Source: Akebia trifoliata (Eukaryota; Streptophyta; Magnoliopsida; Ranunculales; Lardizabalaceae). From it: DNA of 64,000 bases. The first letter of the stretch is position 1; every line of letters starts with the position of its first letter. The stretch covers positions 682,001 to 746,000 of the forward strand of contig CM030714.1 of the NCBI GenBank assembly GCA_017979445.1, given 5' to 3'. The position numbers and the translations under genes were made by a program. This document shows positions 12,290-22,699 of the stretch, piece by piece. The notes beneath the pieces were generated by a model. It did no database searches. It saw only the letters and a program-made list of their open reading frames with translations, and was not told the origin of the DNA.

Positions 12290-12440
12290 GTCGGTGCTAG
12301 AGTGATTTTAGTGGAGGCACTTTGACTTGGTGGCACGCACATATCCGTAGATTCGTAAAATGCATCTACGGGCATGCACGCGCTACCAAGTCAAGATGTC
12401 TCCCGTGTGTCCTCCGTTGAGGTCACTCCAGCATTAATCT
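12290..12440. mobile_element. MITE family C, complete copy
   Basis: Left arm GGTGCTAGAGTGATTTTAGT then GGTGGCACGCACATATCCGT; right arm ATGCATCTACGGGCATGCAC then GAGGTCACTCCAGCATTAAT. The arms are largely complementary, giving a foldback element without coding capacity. Confidence 0.6.
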
Positions 12441-12824
12441 ATTGGATTTTAAATTATCGAGATAGGTTTCTAATCCATGATGAAAAATTGCTTTAATACA
12501 TGTAAGTATTAAAGCTAGTCTCACCTAACCCTATTTAAGTATGTATAAAATATGTATGTATAAGAAAATGAGTTTATCATTTAAGACTGATGGCCCAAAT
12601 GTAGTTGGCTTTTGCTTTCGTTTAACAATCAAAACTTCCTAAAATTTCCGCAAGGAGGAAAAACATAAATAAGTTCCCTGAACTTCCAATTGGATGAGAC
12701 CCAAACCCAAGAAAAATGGCAGAACACATTAAGCTTTGGACCCGCTTGCCATGAATATCTGACCCACCTCTTAGTGGTCCATGAAGACTAAATATCATCT
12801 TAGTTGAAGAAATTTTGTTTTATT

Positions 12825-12985
12825 AGATTGAGTCATGCTAGAGTGATTTCAGTGGGGGCACCTTGACATGGTGGCAAGCGCATATCCATAGATATGTAAA
12901 ACAAATCTACGGATATGTGTGTGCCACCACGTCAAGATGTTTTTCATGTGTCCCCCATTGAGGTCACTCTAACATTAATCTATAA
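12825..12985. mobile_element. MITE family C, complete copy
   Basis: The foldback arms are the same as at 12290-12440, for example GGTGGCAAGCGCATATCC paired with GGATATGTGTGTGCCACC. It lies in the second repeat of the duplicated promoter region. Confidence 0.6.
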
Positions 12986-13249
12986 GATTTAAACTATCGA
13001 GATAGGTTTCAAGTCCATGATAAAAAATTGCATTAATACATGGATTTTTCTGATCCAACTTAAGTAAATTTATTATCTCGGTAAGCACAGTAGTAATATA
13101 TAATAGAGTCAAATAATAAGAATGTAAGTGAATGTAGTACTTCTTTGGTTATGTGAATGTAAGTGACGCTTCCATCACGTTACTCGCAATTCAAACAATT
13201 GATGCCATCAACTTTATACTTTGAAAATGAACGTTCAATAAGAAATCAA

Positions 13250-13480
13250 GCCTGCGTTTGGATAGAGCTTCTTGACGACTTTTGCTCCTGCGGGGAGCTA
13301 GCAAACGTTTGGATAGATTTTTGCTTTTGCGCGGAGAGGTTTTTGCTCTTGCGGGGAGACGTTTTTTGCTCTTTGTTGAGAAGCTCCAAGGACCTGCTCT
13401 TCCGCGGAGACGTTTTTTGCTCTTGCGGGGAGTGATTGAGCTTTTGCTCTTGCGCAGAGAAGTGTATCCACACAGGCCCC
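13250..13480. mobile_element. Short transposon with internal repeats, absent from unit 1
   Basis: The insertion lies between AGAAATCAA and AAATCTCTCT, which are adjacent at the matching place in unit 1 (near 8137). Its ends read CCTGCGTTTGGATAGA and GTGTATCCACACAGG, imperfect inverted repeats of a common plant MITE style. Inside, GCTCTTGCGGGGAGA-like words repeat about five times. No protein is encoded. Confidence 0.65.
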
Positions 13481-13933
13481 AAATCTCTCTGCACCGACTT
13501 TTAACGAGAAGTTTGAGATGGAAAATTACAGGGAAAATTAATTACTTAAAGGATTTTGGCGTATGGAGTTTTTTTCATAATAGTCCCTAAGTTTTAGGGG
13601 TGACAATGGGTCGGTTCCGATTGATTCCTAAGAAAGTAAGAATCACAACCATTATATTTTTTTGGTTTTGGTTCTTGGCAGTTCCTGATCAAGTTTTAAA
13701 ATAACTGTAATCGAAACCATAAAAAATCATAGGTACCCATCGATTTCAAATTGAATGGGAAAAGATATTTTAAAATCATTATAAAAAAAAAATTCTTGTA
13801 AAAACTAACATATTATTTACAAAGTATCGATTTAATTATAATTTGATCCACTAAAAATATGATTTAATGACTTTTTTGAAAAAATTAAAAATATTATTCT
13901 TAACAGATAATAAAATTTAAGAAGAGATGAGCC

Positions 13934-13936
<3 letters not shown>

Positions 13937-14001
<65 letters not shown>
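13937..14001. repeat. AT microsatellite
   Basis: About 65 bases of TA dinucleotides just beyond the end of tandem unit 2. Confidence 0.95.
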
Positions 14002-14005
<4 letters not shown>

Positions 14006-14009
14006 TATT

Positions 14010-14615
14010 TATGTGTGTGCGTGCGTGTGTGTTCCTTTTAAAATATAGAAAAACTTTAAATCATGTATAATGTAAAAATAAATCGATTTCGGATACCCGT
14101 GGGTATCCATCAGATAGAACCTAATGGTTATAGATCCTATTGGTTCGAATCCATATTAGACTCGGCTCTAATTGGTTTCAATAAGAAGAAAATTGGAACC
14201 GGGGCTTTTGGTTTCAATTTCGATTCCAAGTAAGTGGGTACCCACAGACACCCCTGCATTTCCCAAATTTATGACCTCTCTTAATAGTCTATTTAGCAAA
14301 ACTTTTTTTTTTCTAATCAATCTCTGAAACTATGCATTTCCCAAATTTCTCATGATTGAATGCCCCAACCATTCACACTCATTGTTTTCATAAAATAAAA
14401 AATGGGATTTTGGGCATTTCAATCGAGTTTCGAAAACTTTATTCTGTCGGAAAAATTTAAGAAGAAAGAAAAAGTCATTTTCAAGTGTTTTTTCAAACAT
14501 TTTGAAGACGTATGTACAAAAAAAAATAGTTTTTACTTTAGTTTTAGATCAAAATCGATCATGGTTCTTTTGGTTTGAATGATCTAGTCAAGTTGTTATC
14601 TCAAATTTTTAGTCG
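14010..14615. other. Intergenic DNA between tandem units 2 and 3, no gene
   Basis: AT-rich sequence with GGTACCC/GGGTACCC words (for example near 14090 and 14235). These resemble the hAT-like subterminal words seen elsewhere in the array. No gene is seen. Confidence 0.4.
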
Positions 14616-14619
14616 ATCA

Positions 14620-15530
14620 TTCCATGTATTTTAGTCGGAAAAACTTGAGAAACAAAAATGAGTGGGTTTTACATGTCAAGTTTACCACTTTTTATTATCA
14701 AATTCGACATTTTTAAAAAATTATCGAGTTCAACAATAAAAAATGTTGAACTAAAGTGGTGAGTTCAACAATAATGAGGGATCATTAAGAAATAAAAAGT
14801 TACCAAATAGACTATCAAGCTATCATCCAAATCTTAGGGACTATTTAAAAAAAAAAATCCCTCCTCCAAGGTCTTTCCATGTATTAAAGAATTTTTTTTT
14901 TCTTTTATTATTAGCGGATTTAATGAGAGATCTATGCGACAAGATCTATGTCAGGATTCCTGAATTAAATTAAAATTAAAACTGCATGTAAATCAATGAT
15001 TATTAATATGAAAATTAAAGTAGAAGTCTTAATTACATAAAGTTTTGGTTGATACTTGATATATAGTCTAAAAGACTTAACAATGCAGACGTTATGGACC
15101 ATTCACATCAACCCATATTTTTTATTCGAATCAAATCAAACGATATTAATTTATAGAACATCACAGAATATCGACTTTGACTGATCACACCTTCAATTTC
15201 ATAGATTTCAACAACCAATCAGATTCCATCAATAACATTCCGGGGGTGCCCTCGAATTGTGATATCCACCCTAATTATAATCTGCAGTACCTATATTTGC
15301 CTTTACGACCTTCTCCTCTGCAAGAGTAAGTTTCAAATGCCATAATTTCTGAATATATTGAATTGAAATACTTAAATAAATGCTGTACATAACAAAAAAC
15401 AAGAACAATTTAATTAATGGGTATTTTGATCATTTGGGTTATGTGCCAATTGAAGACTGTATTAGTTGTTTAAGGTCAAAATTAGGATTAGATAGATGCA
15501 AGCCCACAAGATGAATTAGTTAAAGAGATG
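14620..15530. repeat. Tandem unit 3, truncated
   Basis: Matches the start of units 1 and 2, from CATGTATTTTAGTC through the exon 2 region to GATGAATTAGTTAAAGAGAT. No exon 1 or promoter copy follows, so only the 3' part of the gene unit survives. Confidence 0.7.
15271..15317 (-). pseudogene. Exon 2 remnant of the secreted-peptide gene, copy 3
   Basis: After the same CTTGCAG acceptor, the minus strand encodes EKVVKANIGTADYN and then hits TAG where the intact copies read Asp/Asn-Trp-Gly. No matching exon 1 exists upstream, so this copy cannot make the peptide. Confidence 0.6.
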
Positions 15531-15540
15531 AATGCACGTG

Positions 15541-15634
15541 GCACTTAAATCAGATCCCACAACTACGACAAATTGAACTGTGCGATCGAAGCCCCCAATG
15601 ATAATACCTACATTTGCCTCTATGGCCTCCTCCT
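15541..15634 (-). pseudogene. Exon 2 remnant of the secreted-peptide gene, copy 4
   Basis: Acceptor CTCTTGCAG is followed by codons for EEAIEANVG. The frame then drifts away from the WGPG...CC tail. It is a partial duplicate lying directly beyond copy 3, with no exon 1. Confidence 0.55.
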
Positions 15635-15910
15635 CTGCAAGAGTAAGTTCCAAGTCCCATAATTTCTGAATGAATAATTGAATCTATTGCATTGGAATAC
15701 TTAAATGAATCGCTTGATTAGTCGTTTCCCCAATACCCCAAATCTCTCACACCAGAGTTGGGGATCCTTGACCCACTCTTTGATCACAAATGAAAAATAA
15801 AGACAATGACACTAGTAAACAGCATCTATGATTATGTGTGCACCTCCATGTCAGAAATGTAAGAATCGCAATAAATCCAATGTCACTGCAACACAATTCT
15901 ATTGGATTTT

Positions 15911-16070
15911 GTTAAGAATAATGATGAATGCATGCAATTTGGTATACGATTAGGTATGTAGCTGGCATGGCAAGGGCACAGAACCGCGTATCTTTTTTTT
16001 CTATGCATCCCAATGACAAAATCTATAGTTATGTGTCTTTACCACATCAGTCACATGCATTCATCACGAC
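15911..16070. mobile_element. Foldback MITE family B copy
   Basis: Left end AATGATGAATGCATGCA, then GGCAAGGGCACAGAACC; right end GTGTCTTTACCACATCAG, then CATGCATTCATC. The arms are complementary but diverged. Confidence 0.55.
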
Positions 16071-17470
16071 TGCTTTGTAGATCATGTGCAAATCACATGC
16101 CACTCACCAATAAATCATATTGTGGAATTAATTAGTTTTTATTTTTATTTTTTATAACCGGTTATCCTTGTAGACAGCGGATCAAGTTGTATCTAAACTT
16201 TGCCCAATCCATAGACCATGGTCTTGTCTAAAGACTAGCTTTGAGGAACATGCAATGCCTACATATCACACGCATGAGGTAAGTAAGGGTGCACCCTTGC
16301 ACGTGGTCCCTGAGGAATTAATGCTCATATATACCCTATCAAACTCACAACCTATAGGTATTAACGGCTTATCGTTCCAAAATTGCAATTGAACCAAAAC
16401 CTTTGGGTTGATTAATTAGTTAAGAAACCAATTAATTCTAAAATTTTCCTTTTTCATTCATATAACTATAAGTTGGCCTGTCAATGGATCAGATGGTATT
16501 TGAAATTTGATTGGTGCAGAAGGATTGGGTTCCAAATAGGTATCTAATTTGATAACTTATCAGCTTTGTTTTAGATCTCCATCTCCCAATCTAATAAAGA
16601 CCCATCCGATCTTGCATTGAAATATATAAATGATGCATTTTATATGAGTCCAACTAGCCTTACTAAGTTAGTCAAGCTTTCACCCCCATTAAGGGTCCTT
16701 GGGCTCACCTAGTAGCATCCAAAAACATAATCCGATGCTTCAGGGATGTAGAGGAAAAAATTATATGAACATTGATAAAACAAATTTCAAAAAAAGTTAT
16801 TTTTTACCGTTGAATTTCAATTTCAAGTTTGGGAGTGATATGGATGTTCAATCCATTTCAAAAGCTTGGATCAAACTCAAACGAAATCTTTTTTGGGGAC
16901 AAAAATATTGGATTTGAGGTTTTCGAAGAAACTTAGAGGGTTGTGGTGTTGGATTGCTGATGTGATAATCCATTTGAGCAAAACAACCCTTAGTTAAGCT
17001 TAGTATCTTATTAAGTAGGGAAAATGTTAAGAATGTTTTTCTTTATTGCGAGGAAAGTAATTCATTGATCCATTTCTCTCTTTTTCTTTGAAGATTTGAT
17101 AGAGAGAAAGGGGGAAGGGATTTCCATATGAATTTCTAGTAAAAACAAAGAGGGTAACACTGTAAAAAAAAAAAATTAAATAACAATTATTGGCATCCCG
17201 TCCAGGTAGATGAGTTAATTGGAAATGGTTAGTGTGTCATAAAAAAAGTTGGTGTGCTAGTAAAAGTCCTAGAAAATTATTTATTATTGAACATCTCCAT
17301 ATAAATACATAAGGACAACTATATTTGGTGTGTCAATCATCAAATGTTGTTGAGGACATTTATTTACAATTAATTCAAAGAGGAGGTCATCAACCATTTG
17401 GCATGTTAAATATATGACAGATTATTTCCAAATATAGGAAGAAGAAGAAGAAAGCAGACAAGAGGACAGA
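16071..17470. other. Intergenic DNA before the wax synthase-like pseudogene
   Basis: No gene is recognised. A stretch near 17215-17290 carries GTTGGTGTGCTAGTAAAAGT, similar to one arm of MITE family D. Purine-rich AGAAGAAGAAGAAAGC just before 17471 could be part of the pseudogene's 5' UTR. Confidence 0.4.
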
Positions 17471-18526
17471 ATGGAGAGTGAGATCGAGAACTTTATAAAG
17501 GTATGGGTTTTGGTCCTATTGTCTCTAATCTACTGTTACTTCATAGTATCAAAGATCCCAAAAGGAAAACTAAGACTCCTCACTCTCCTCCCTATCTTCT
17601 ACCTCGTCATCATGCTCCCACTCAATCTCCACTCCTTCCATTTTGAACTTTTTACATCTATCAACATTACTTGGCTAGCTAACTTCAAGCTTCTCCTCTT
17701 CTCTTTCAATCAGGGCCCTTTATCATCATCATCATCCAATCAACCAAAACCACTCCTCCACTTTATCTCCATTGCTTGTCTTCCCATCAAAACCAAAGAA
17801 GACCCATCTCTCCAATCATCTCAAAACATCAAAATCTCTATAAAATCAGTTCTAAATGTGGCTTTAAAAGCCCTACTTCTACATATTTTGGTCTCTATAT
17901 ATGACTACATACGATATGTGGACCCAGATCATCTTCTTGGTTTTCCACAGCCTCCATCTGTACCTCACACTAGAGCTATTGTACACTTTGAGTGAATCAC
18001 CAGCTCGAGCCCTACTAGGCCTAGAACTGGAGCCACAGTTCAATGAGCCCTACCTCACCACCTCACTCCAAGACTTCTGTGGTCGAAGGTGGAACCTCAT
18101 CTCTTCCAACATCCCAAGGACCACCATATCAGATCCTATCCGGTCTATCTCGAAGCCTATTTTGGGTAAGGTGTGGGCCCAACGTATTGGTGTGATATTG
18201 GTATTTATTGTGTCTGAGCTCATGCATGAGTTGATATACCATAATCTTACACGTGTTGAGCACACGTGGGAAGTGACAATGTTCTTTCTGGTCCAAGGGA
18301 TTTGTACTTCACTGGAGATCGAATTAAAGAGAGTACCAACTGGCAGATGGAGGTTGCACCCTTGGGTCTCTATGCCTTTGACAGTTGGGTTCGTTTCGGT
18401 TACCAGTTTTTGGCTGCACAGCTCTTGAGAAATGGTGTGTATGAGGTTGCAATGAGAGAGTACAACCTTGAGGTAGAGTTTGTCAAGGAAAAAAGCCTTG
18501 TGGGCTTTCATATGTTTTTATTTTAA
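17471..18526 (+). pseudogene. Wax synthase-like MBOAT acyltransferase, two frame disruptions
   Basis: The family (long-chain-alcohol O-fatty-acyltransferase, ER membrane) makes wax esters from fatty alcohol and acyl-CoA. Reading starts MESEIENFIKVWVLVLLSLI, with several hydrophobic membrane segments. In the first frame it reaches LVSIYDYIRYVDP (near 17925) and then turns to unrelated residues. The conserved text resumes in another frame as FHSLHLYLTLELL, LEPQFNEPYLTTSLQDFCGR, VSELMHELIYHNLTR and TGRWRLHPW. Near 18405-18415 it returns to the first frame as AQLLRNGVYEVAMREYN and VEFVKEK, ending at TAA. The MBOAT His lies in MHELIY and is intact. Total span is 352 codons, close to the family's usual 340-350, and these genes are normally intronless. 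The two shifts cancel in frame. I call a pseudogene; sequencing or assembly error would be the alternative. Confidence 0.75.
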
Positions 18527-18529
18527 AAT

Positions 18530-18735
18530 AATGATTTTCGGACTCCCCTTACGATATACTCCCCCGTACTCTTTTGACATGACATGTGTTAGAAGCATAA
18601 ATTTTCCTCTGGATGCATAATTGCACGTATCTATAAAGATAAGTAGTTGTGTATTTTATGATTCTAGCTCATGCCACATCAAGAGAATATGGGGGAGGAT
18701 GTCAGAGGGGGTGTCAAAAAATTAAGACTCTTTAT
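18530..18735. mobile_element. Foldback MITE family A copy
   Basis: Starts AATAATGATTTTCGGACTCC directly after the pseudogene stop. Arms carry GTTAGAAGCATAAATTTTCC and TTTTATGATTCTAGCTCATG around a short centre, and the right end reads GATGTCAGAGGGGGTGTC. A shorter related piece follows at about 18740-18840. Confidence 0.55.
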
Positions 18736-18840
18736 GCTCCATGACGTGACAAATACTCACATATGCTCCAGGACATAGCATGTGCTAGAACTATAGATTA
18801 TTTTCCTTGGGAAACGCATTGCACATATTTATGACATACA

Positions 18841-20300
18841 TCAACATAAAAAAGGTACTCTTATTTAAAGTAACTTTTGTACGTGGACGTTTCGATTTTG
18901 TGGGTTTTAATATTTGCTCTTTCAATCTCTTCACACCATCTCACATGACAAACGAGATGACTTAGACGATATTTTGAAAATCTCGACTAAGATAGTAAAA
19001 CTTAGTTAAATTAACCGGGATTTTGTATTTTTTGGTTGAAATAATTGTTACTTTTTTGTGATTTTAATAGTTATTATTTAAATTAAAAATGCTCTTGTGA
19101 TTAATTTTCTTATTTAAAAAAAAAATATTATGATTATTTATATGTAAATATGTTTTAGTAAATAATTATAAATCAAGTTATATGATGGTTTTATCTCGTC
19201 TGATTCGAGATTGCTTTTTTGGATCCAACTTAAGTAAATTTTAGGGAGAATGACTTTGAAGGACTCTTTATTGAGAATATATACCGAAAAATCCCCTACT
19301 AAAGAATATGGACCATTTAAATCCCACTTAATAAAATATTATATTATTAAAGATCTTTTGAAGATTTTTTAAGAAAAATACCTGAAATACCTTTTTAACA
19401 ACTCTACAAAGTGTTTGATATAAAAATATAGGGAGTCAAATTAAAAACTTGACTAATTTATTTAGTTATTAATTTTCTGTGAAAAATAACAAAATAAAAA
19501 TTTTATTTATTAAAAACTATTCATAAATTCAATATAATTTTATTTGATTCACTTGTGTCAACTTGCTAATTTTTGAGTTGAATTAATTCAATGAACATTC
19601 GAGTCGAGTTATAAAATTATATTTTAATTATTTAAAATTATTTATATATTTTAATAAATCTAATATACATAGAACAAATTAGTTTTATGACAATCATACT
19701 CATTTCCATCGTACTCATTGTCATCTATGTGATTTAAAGATTATTAGTTTTGGTATTAAGAGAAACACTTTTTTTTAATTGATCTACAAGAGATGACCAT
19801 AGTTAAGGGCATACCCTTAATGATAAAACATAGAACTAGCTTAAATAAACTTCAAAAATAATTGAAAGGGTAATTATGATATTTTCACTTCAAAATCATT
19901 TTAACTAATATTTGATAGATTTTGTACTAAAGAGTTCATATTTTTTTAGGAGGGGCTTTTTGATACATGTTTCCAAAAAGGAGGTCTTCGTAGTCATTGT
20001 CCCTGAATTTTATTATTTAGTCTATTTAAACTATTGTAAAGGATAATATCTTCCTTACTTATCAATAAAATTTCAACTTCTTTAGTGATGTGAGTGGCGC
20101 TTCTGTCGTGTCACTTGCAGCAATTGGTGTTGTCATTTGTCAAGTTTATATTTCAGCTATGAACGCTCACATGGTTTCTCTTACTCAAAAGTCTTAGTAA
20201 GTTCCCATTAATCATTTAAAAGTGAGGTTCAAACGGAAGGCCCTATCACTTTTGTTTAGATGATAATAACATTAAGATTCGTGATAATCTAACACTTGTT
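18841..20300. other. AT-rich intergenic DNA, no gene
   Basis: Long A/T-rich stretches without coding potential. TE origin is possible but I see no clear termini. Confidence 0.4.
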
Positions 20301-20409
20301 TTTTCAAACACCCCCATCACAGAATCGTCGATCGTTTGTTTCAGGATACACAAGAAAAAGATTAATGATTATGTAACTGTCATGTCAAGGATCGTAAGGG
20401 GGCGTCGTC

Positions 20410-20628
20410 AATTCATAATGAGAATATTTCAATCTTTTTTTATTTCATGGATCATTATCATTATGCACAGAAGGGAGAAACCATATGAGGTGAAAATCTC
20501 ATGTACGGTTTTGGAACGAGGATTTTTTGAAAAAAAAAAAAATGAACAACCATAATAGATGTCAGCTCAATTCGACGAAAATTATGCGAAAGCTATACAG
20601 AATTATTATGAAGCTATGCGACTAGAAA
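20410..20628 (+). other. ycf3: Nuclear insertion of plastid DNA: ycf3 intron end and exon start
   Basis: The left part reads GAGAAACCATATGAGGTGAA and AATCTCATGTACGGTTTTGG, the domain V hairpin of a chloroplast group II intron. After a short gap, codons for MSAQFDENYAKAIQNYYEAM and RLE follow, matching the plastid ycf3 (pafI) exon that starts MSAQSEGNYAEAL and continues QNYYEAMRLE. The Ycf3 protein is a photosystem I assembly factor with TPR repeats. Only about 220 bases are present, so this is a non-functional NUPT. Substitutions such as Ser-Glu-Gly to Phe-Asp-Glu show it has drifted. It interrupts MITE-like DNA (20310-20400). Confidence 0.8.
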
Positions 20629-20699
20629 AAAAGAGCGTCAGATTATCATTGTACTAACAATAATCAAGTCTCTCTTAATATTTCCACAAGACAACTTAA

Positions 20700-21330
20700 T
20701 TAAATGAGGAAAAATATGCAAATAATACTTGAAATTCCAAGAGGTGGACGTAGGCATAGAAATAAGAATAATAGAATTGGATTCTCTTACCTTGGATCAC
20801 ATGATCTCTAATGAGTTTATATAGAACAACTAGAGACAATCCCAAATAGAAAAAACTCTAAGCAAATCTAACATGATCCAACTCTATTACAATCTTAATC
20901 TTCATAATTAAGATCAGGATTTGATATATCAGAGTACTATGGAAGCAACATTAGGAGTTGGACCCACCAATCCATGAATATTTTATGGTCCACGTCTTGG
21001 TGATCATTAAAAATAAAAATCAGCTTGACCTGTGATTTCGAGAAGAGTCATGATGAATGCACGTGGTCTTGGAACGCGGTTGGGTACGCGAATGATGTGG
21101 CAAGGGCATATAACCATAGATCATTTTCATTGGGATACACAGTGCCACCATGTATCCAACTGCCTTCGAAGACCGCATTCATCATTATTCTCATTATTCT
21201 TTCAAGAATACCCTAAATCTCTCCATTAATACTAGACCCATGAATTTCCAACCCAATACTTGTTGGATTTAGCCCAATTTGATCATGGGCTTTAAATGAG
21301 GACTGAAGCAGTTTCCAAATCCATGATGAA
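20700..21330. repeat. Second copy of the dispersed repeat at 3336-3740, split by a MITE
   Basis: Matches 3336-3740 in GGATTCTCTTACCTTGGATC, CACATGATCTCTAATGAG, AATCAGCTTGACCTGTGATT and CCAATACTTGTTGGATT. A family B MITE (21045-21200) is inserted here after AATCAGCTTGA...TTTCGAGAA; at the other locus the flanks are continuous. Confidence 0.5.
21045..21200. mobile_element. Foldback MITE family B copy
   Basis: Left arm ATGATGAATGCACGTGG and GTGGCAAGGGCATATAACCA; right arm GGGATACACAGTGCC and GACCGCATTCATCATTATTC. It lies within the dispersed repeat, whose other copy at 3.6 kb lacks it. Confidence 0.6.
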
Positions 21331-21716
21331 AAATTAGTCAAATAGGTCTAACTATCTAACAAACCGATGAGACTTGTAGTCCTTTTTTCTTCAACAAATT
21401 TTCTTGATACCTAAAATTTGGTTTATAATTTGATTCAGTATTTGTTACTGTAGTCTTAAATTCGCAATTTCTGTAAACCCAATTTAAGATCAGAAATGAT
21501 GATTCTCACTCGAATTTTTTTTTTTTCCTTCAAAATATCTCATATTTTTGGACAATTCTTTGCTCAAGAACCTAATTCAAACCCCATCCAGGTAACTTTC
21601 ATCTTCTTGCCTTTGTTAAAAAAAAAAAAGAAATTATTTATGATTATTTAAGGGTTTTTGTTATACCACTTTTACTGTGAAAATAAGCTGTACTTTTTTT
21701 TATCTGATTTTTTATT

Positions 21717-21718
<2 letters not shown>

Positions 21719-21768
<50 letters not shown>

Positions 21769-21794
21769 ATATATATATATATATATATATATAT
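21719..21794. repeat. AT microsatellite
   Basis: About 75 bases of TA repeats with one interruption (TATCTATA). Confidence 0.95.
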
Positions 21795-22314
21795 TTCTTG
21801 TGTTTTTGTAGTGATGACATATGTTTTGAGTTCAGTCTCTTATAAGAGACTAACATAAAGAACCAAAATGCCTTATTTTCCAATAAAATGACAATAAAAA
21901 AAATTTACTAACATGACAGAGAATAACTAGCATAAAAAATTTTACTTTGGAAATTAATTGAAGAACAGATTTTAGGAAAAATCAAGATTTTCGATATTAG
22001 TTTGAAGGCCAATGTAATTTTGTTATTTTCTATTAGTTGGAAGACCAAACTCTGGGTGGGTTTTTGAATTTGCAAACATGGGTGTCTCCAATTTTAACCA
22101 AAATCACGATGAGTTCTTTAAAATTACCCAATGGTGTGGTAATATTCATGCAACACGACCATTAGTTGCTAAATTAACAAAGCATTTTTATTTAAACTCA
22201 TTTAGTTAGATCACAATAGAATTATAAGAATATTGAAAAAATAAATCCTAATTAGAAGTGTGACCAAAGAGATAAGTGTTCAAAAGGATCAAGTATCGAC
22301 TCTATTGCTATACT

Positions 22315-22690
22315 GATGTGTAAATGTCTTGAATTATGTTGCACTACGCAGAGCTGCAGGGGTAGAGCCCCCGTTCCGAATTTTTAAAGAGTATAAAAAG
22401 GGTAATCGTGTAATATTTTTTCAAGGGATTTTCTATTTTTGGGGGTTTTTATTTTTACGAGTTTTACTTATTTTGGTAACTCTCAATTATATAAATAGAT
22501 TTTCTCAAGGGATTTTCTATTTTTGGGGGTTTTTATTTTGATAACTCTCGGTTATATAAATAGAGATCTCTAAGACTGTAAAACTTAAAAGAGAAAATAG
22601 TGATTGTTCTTACTTTGTTCCATGGACATAGGCATATTGTCGAATCACGTAAATTCTTGTGTTTTGTGTGATTGTATTATCTTTGCTATT
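22315..22690. mobile_element. Degenerate solo LTR (Copia-like)
   Basis: Contains TACGCAGAGCTGC, GGTAGAGCCCCCG, TTATATAAATAG (TATA-like, twice) and AATCACGTAAATTCTTGTGT, a common 3' end of plant Copia LTRs. A segment with TCAAGGGATTTTCTATTTTT is tandemly duplicated inside. A related piece is at 41528-41756. No gag-pol is seen. Confidence 0.45.
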
Positions 22691-22699
22691 GTGATTTTT

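Larger units (their letters stand above)
12003..13020. repeat. Tandem duplication of the copy 2 promoter region (period about 519)
   Basis: GTATAAGAAAATGAG near 12038 recurs near 12557. The following text, including CATTTAAGACTGATGGCCCA and GGATGAGACCCAAACCCAAG, is repeated. Unit 1 has only one copy. Each repeat carries a family C MITE (12290-12440 and 12825-12985). Confidence 0.7.
8655..13900. repeat. Tandem unit 2 of the secreted-peptide gene array
   Basis: Collinear with unit 1 except that the 2.3 kb at 3335-5655 is missing and the 11066-11747 segment is inverted. About 519 bases upstream of exon 1 are duplicated (compare 12003-12500 with 12521-13020), and a 231-base element is inserted at 13250-13480. 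It carries the second complete peptide gene. Confidence 0.8.

Noticed and set aside
13163..13590. Three overlapping open frames of 82-102 codons
   Set aside because: They arise from the repeat-containing 231-base insertion; the protein is a translation of GCTCTTGCGGGGAGA repeats with no family resemblance, and unit 1 lacks the segment.
13937..14001. CRISPR-like or other structured array
   Set aside because: It is a simple TA microsatellite; no spacers or repeats of CRISPR type exist anywhere in this plant sequence.
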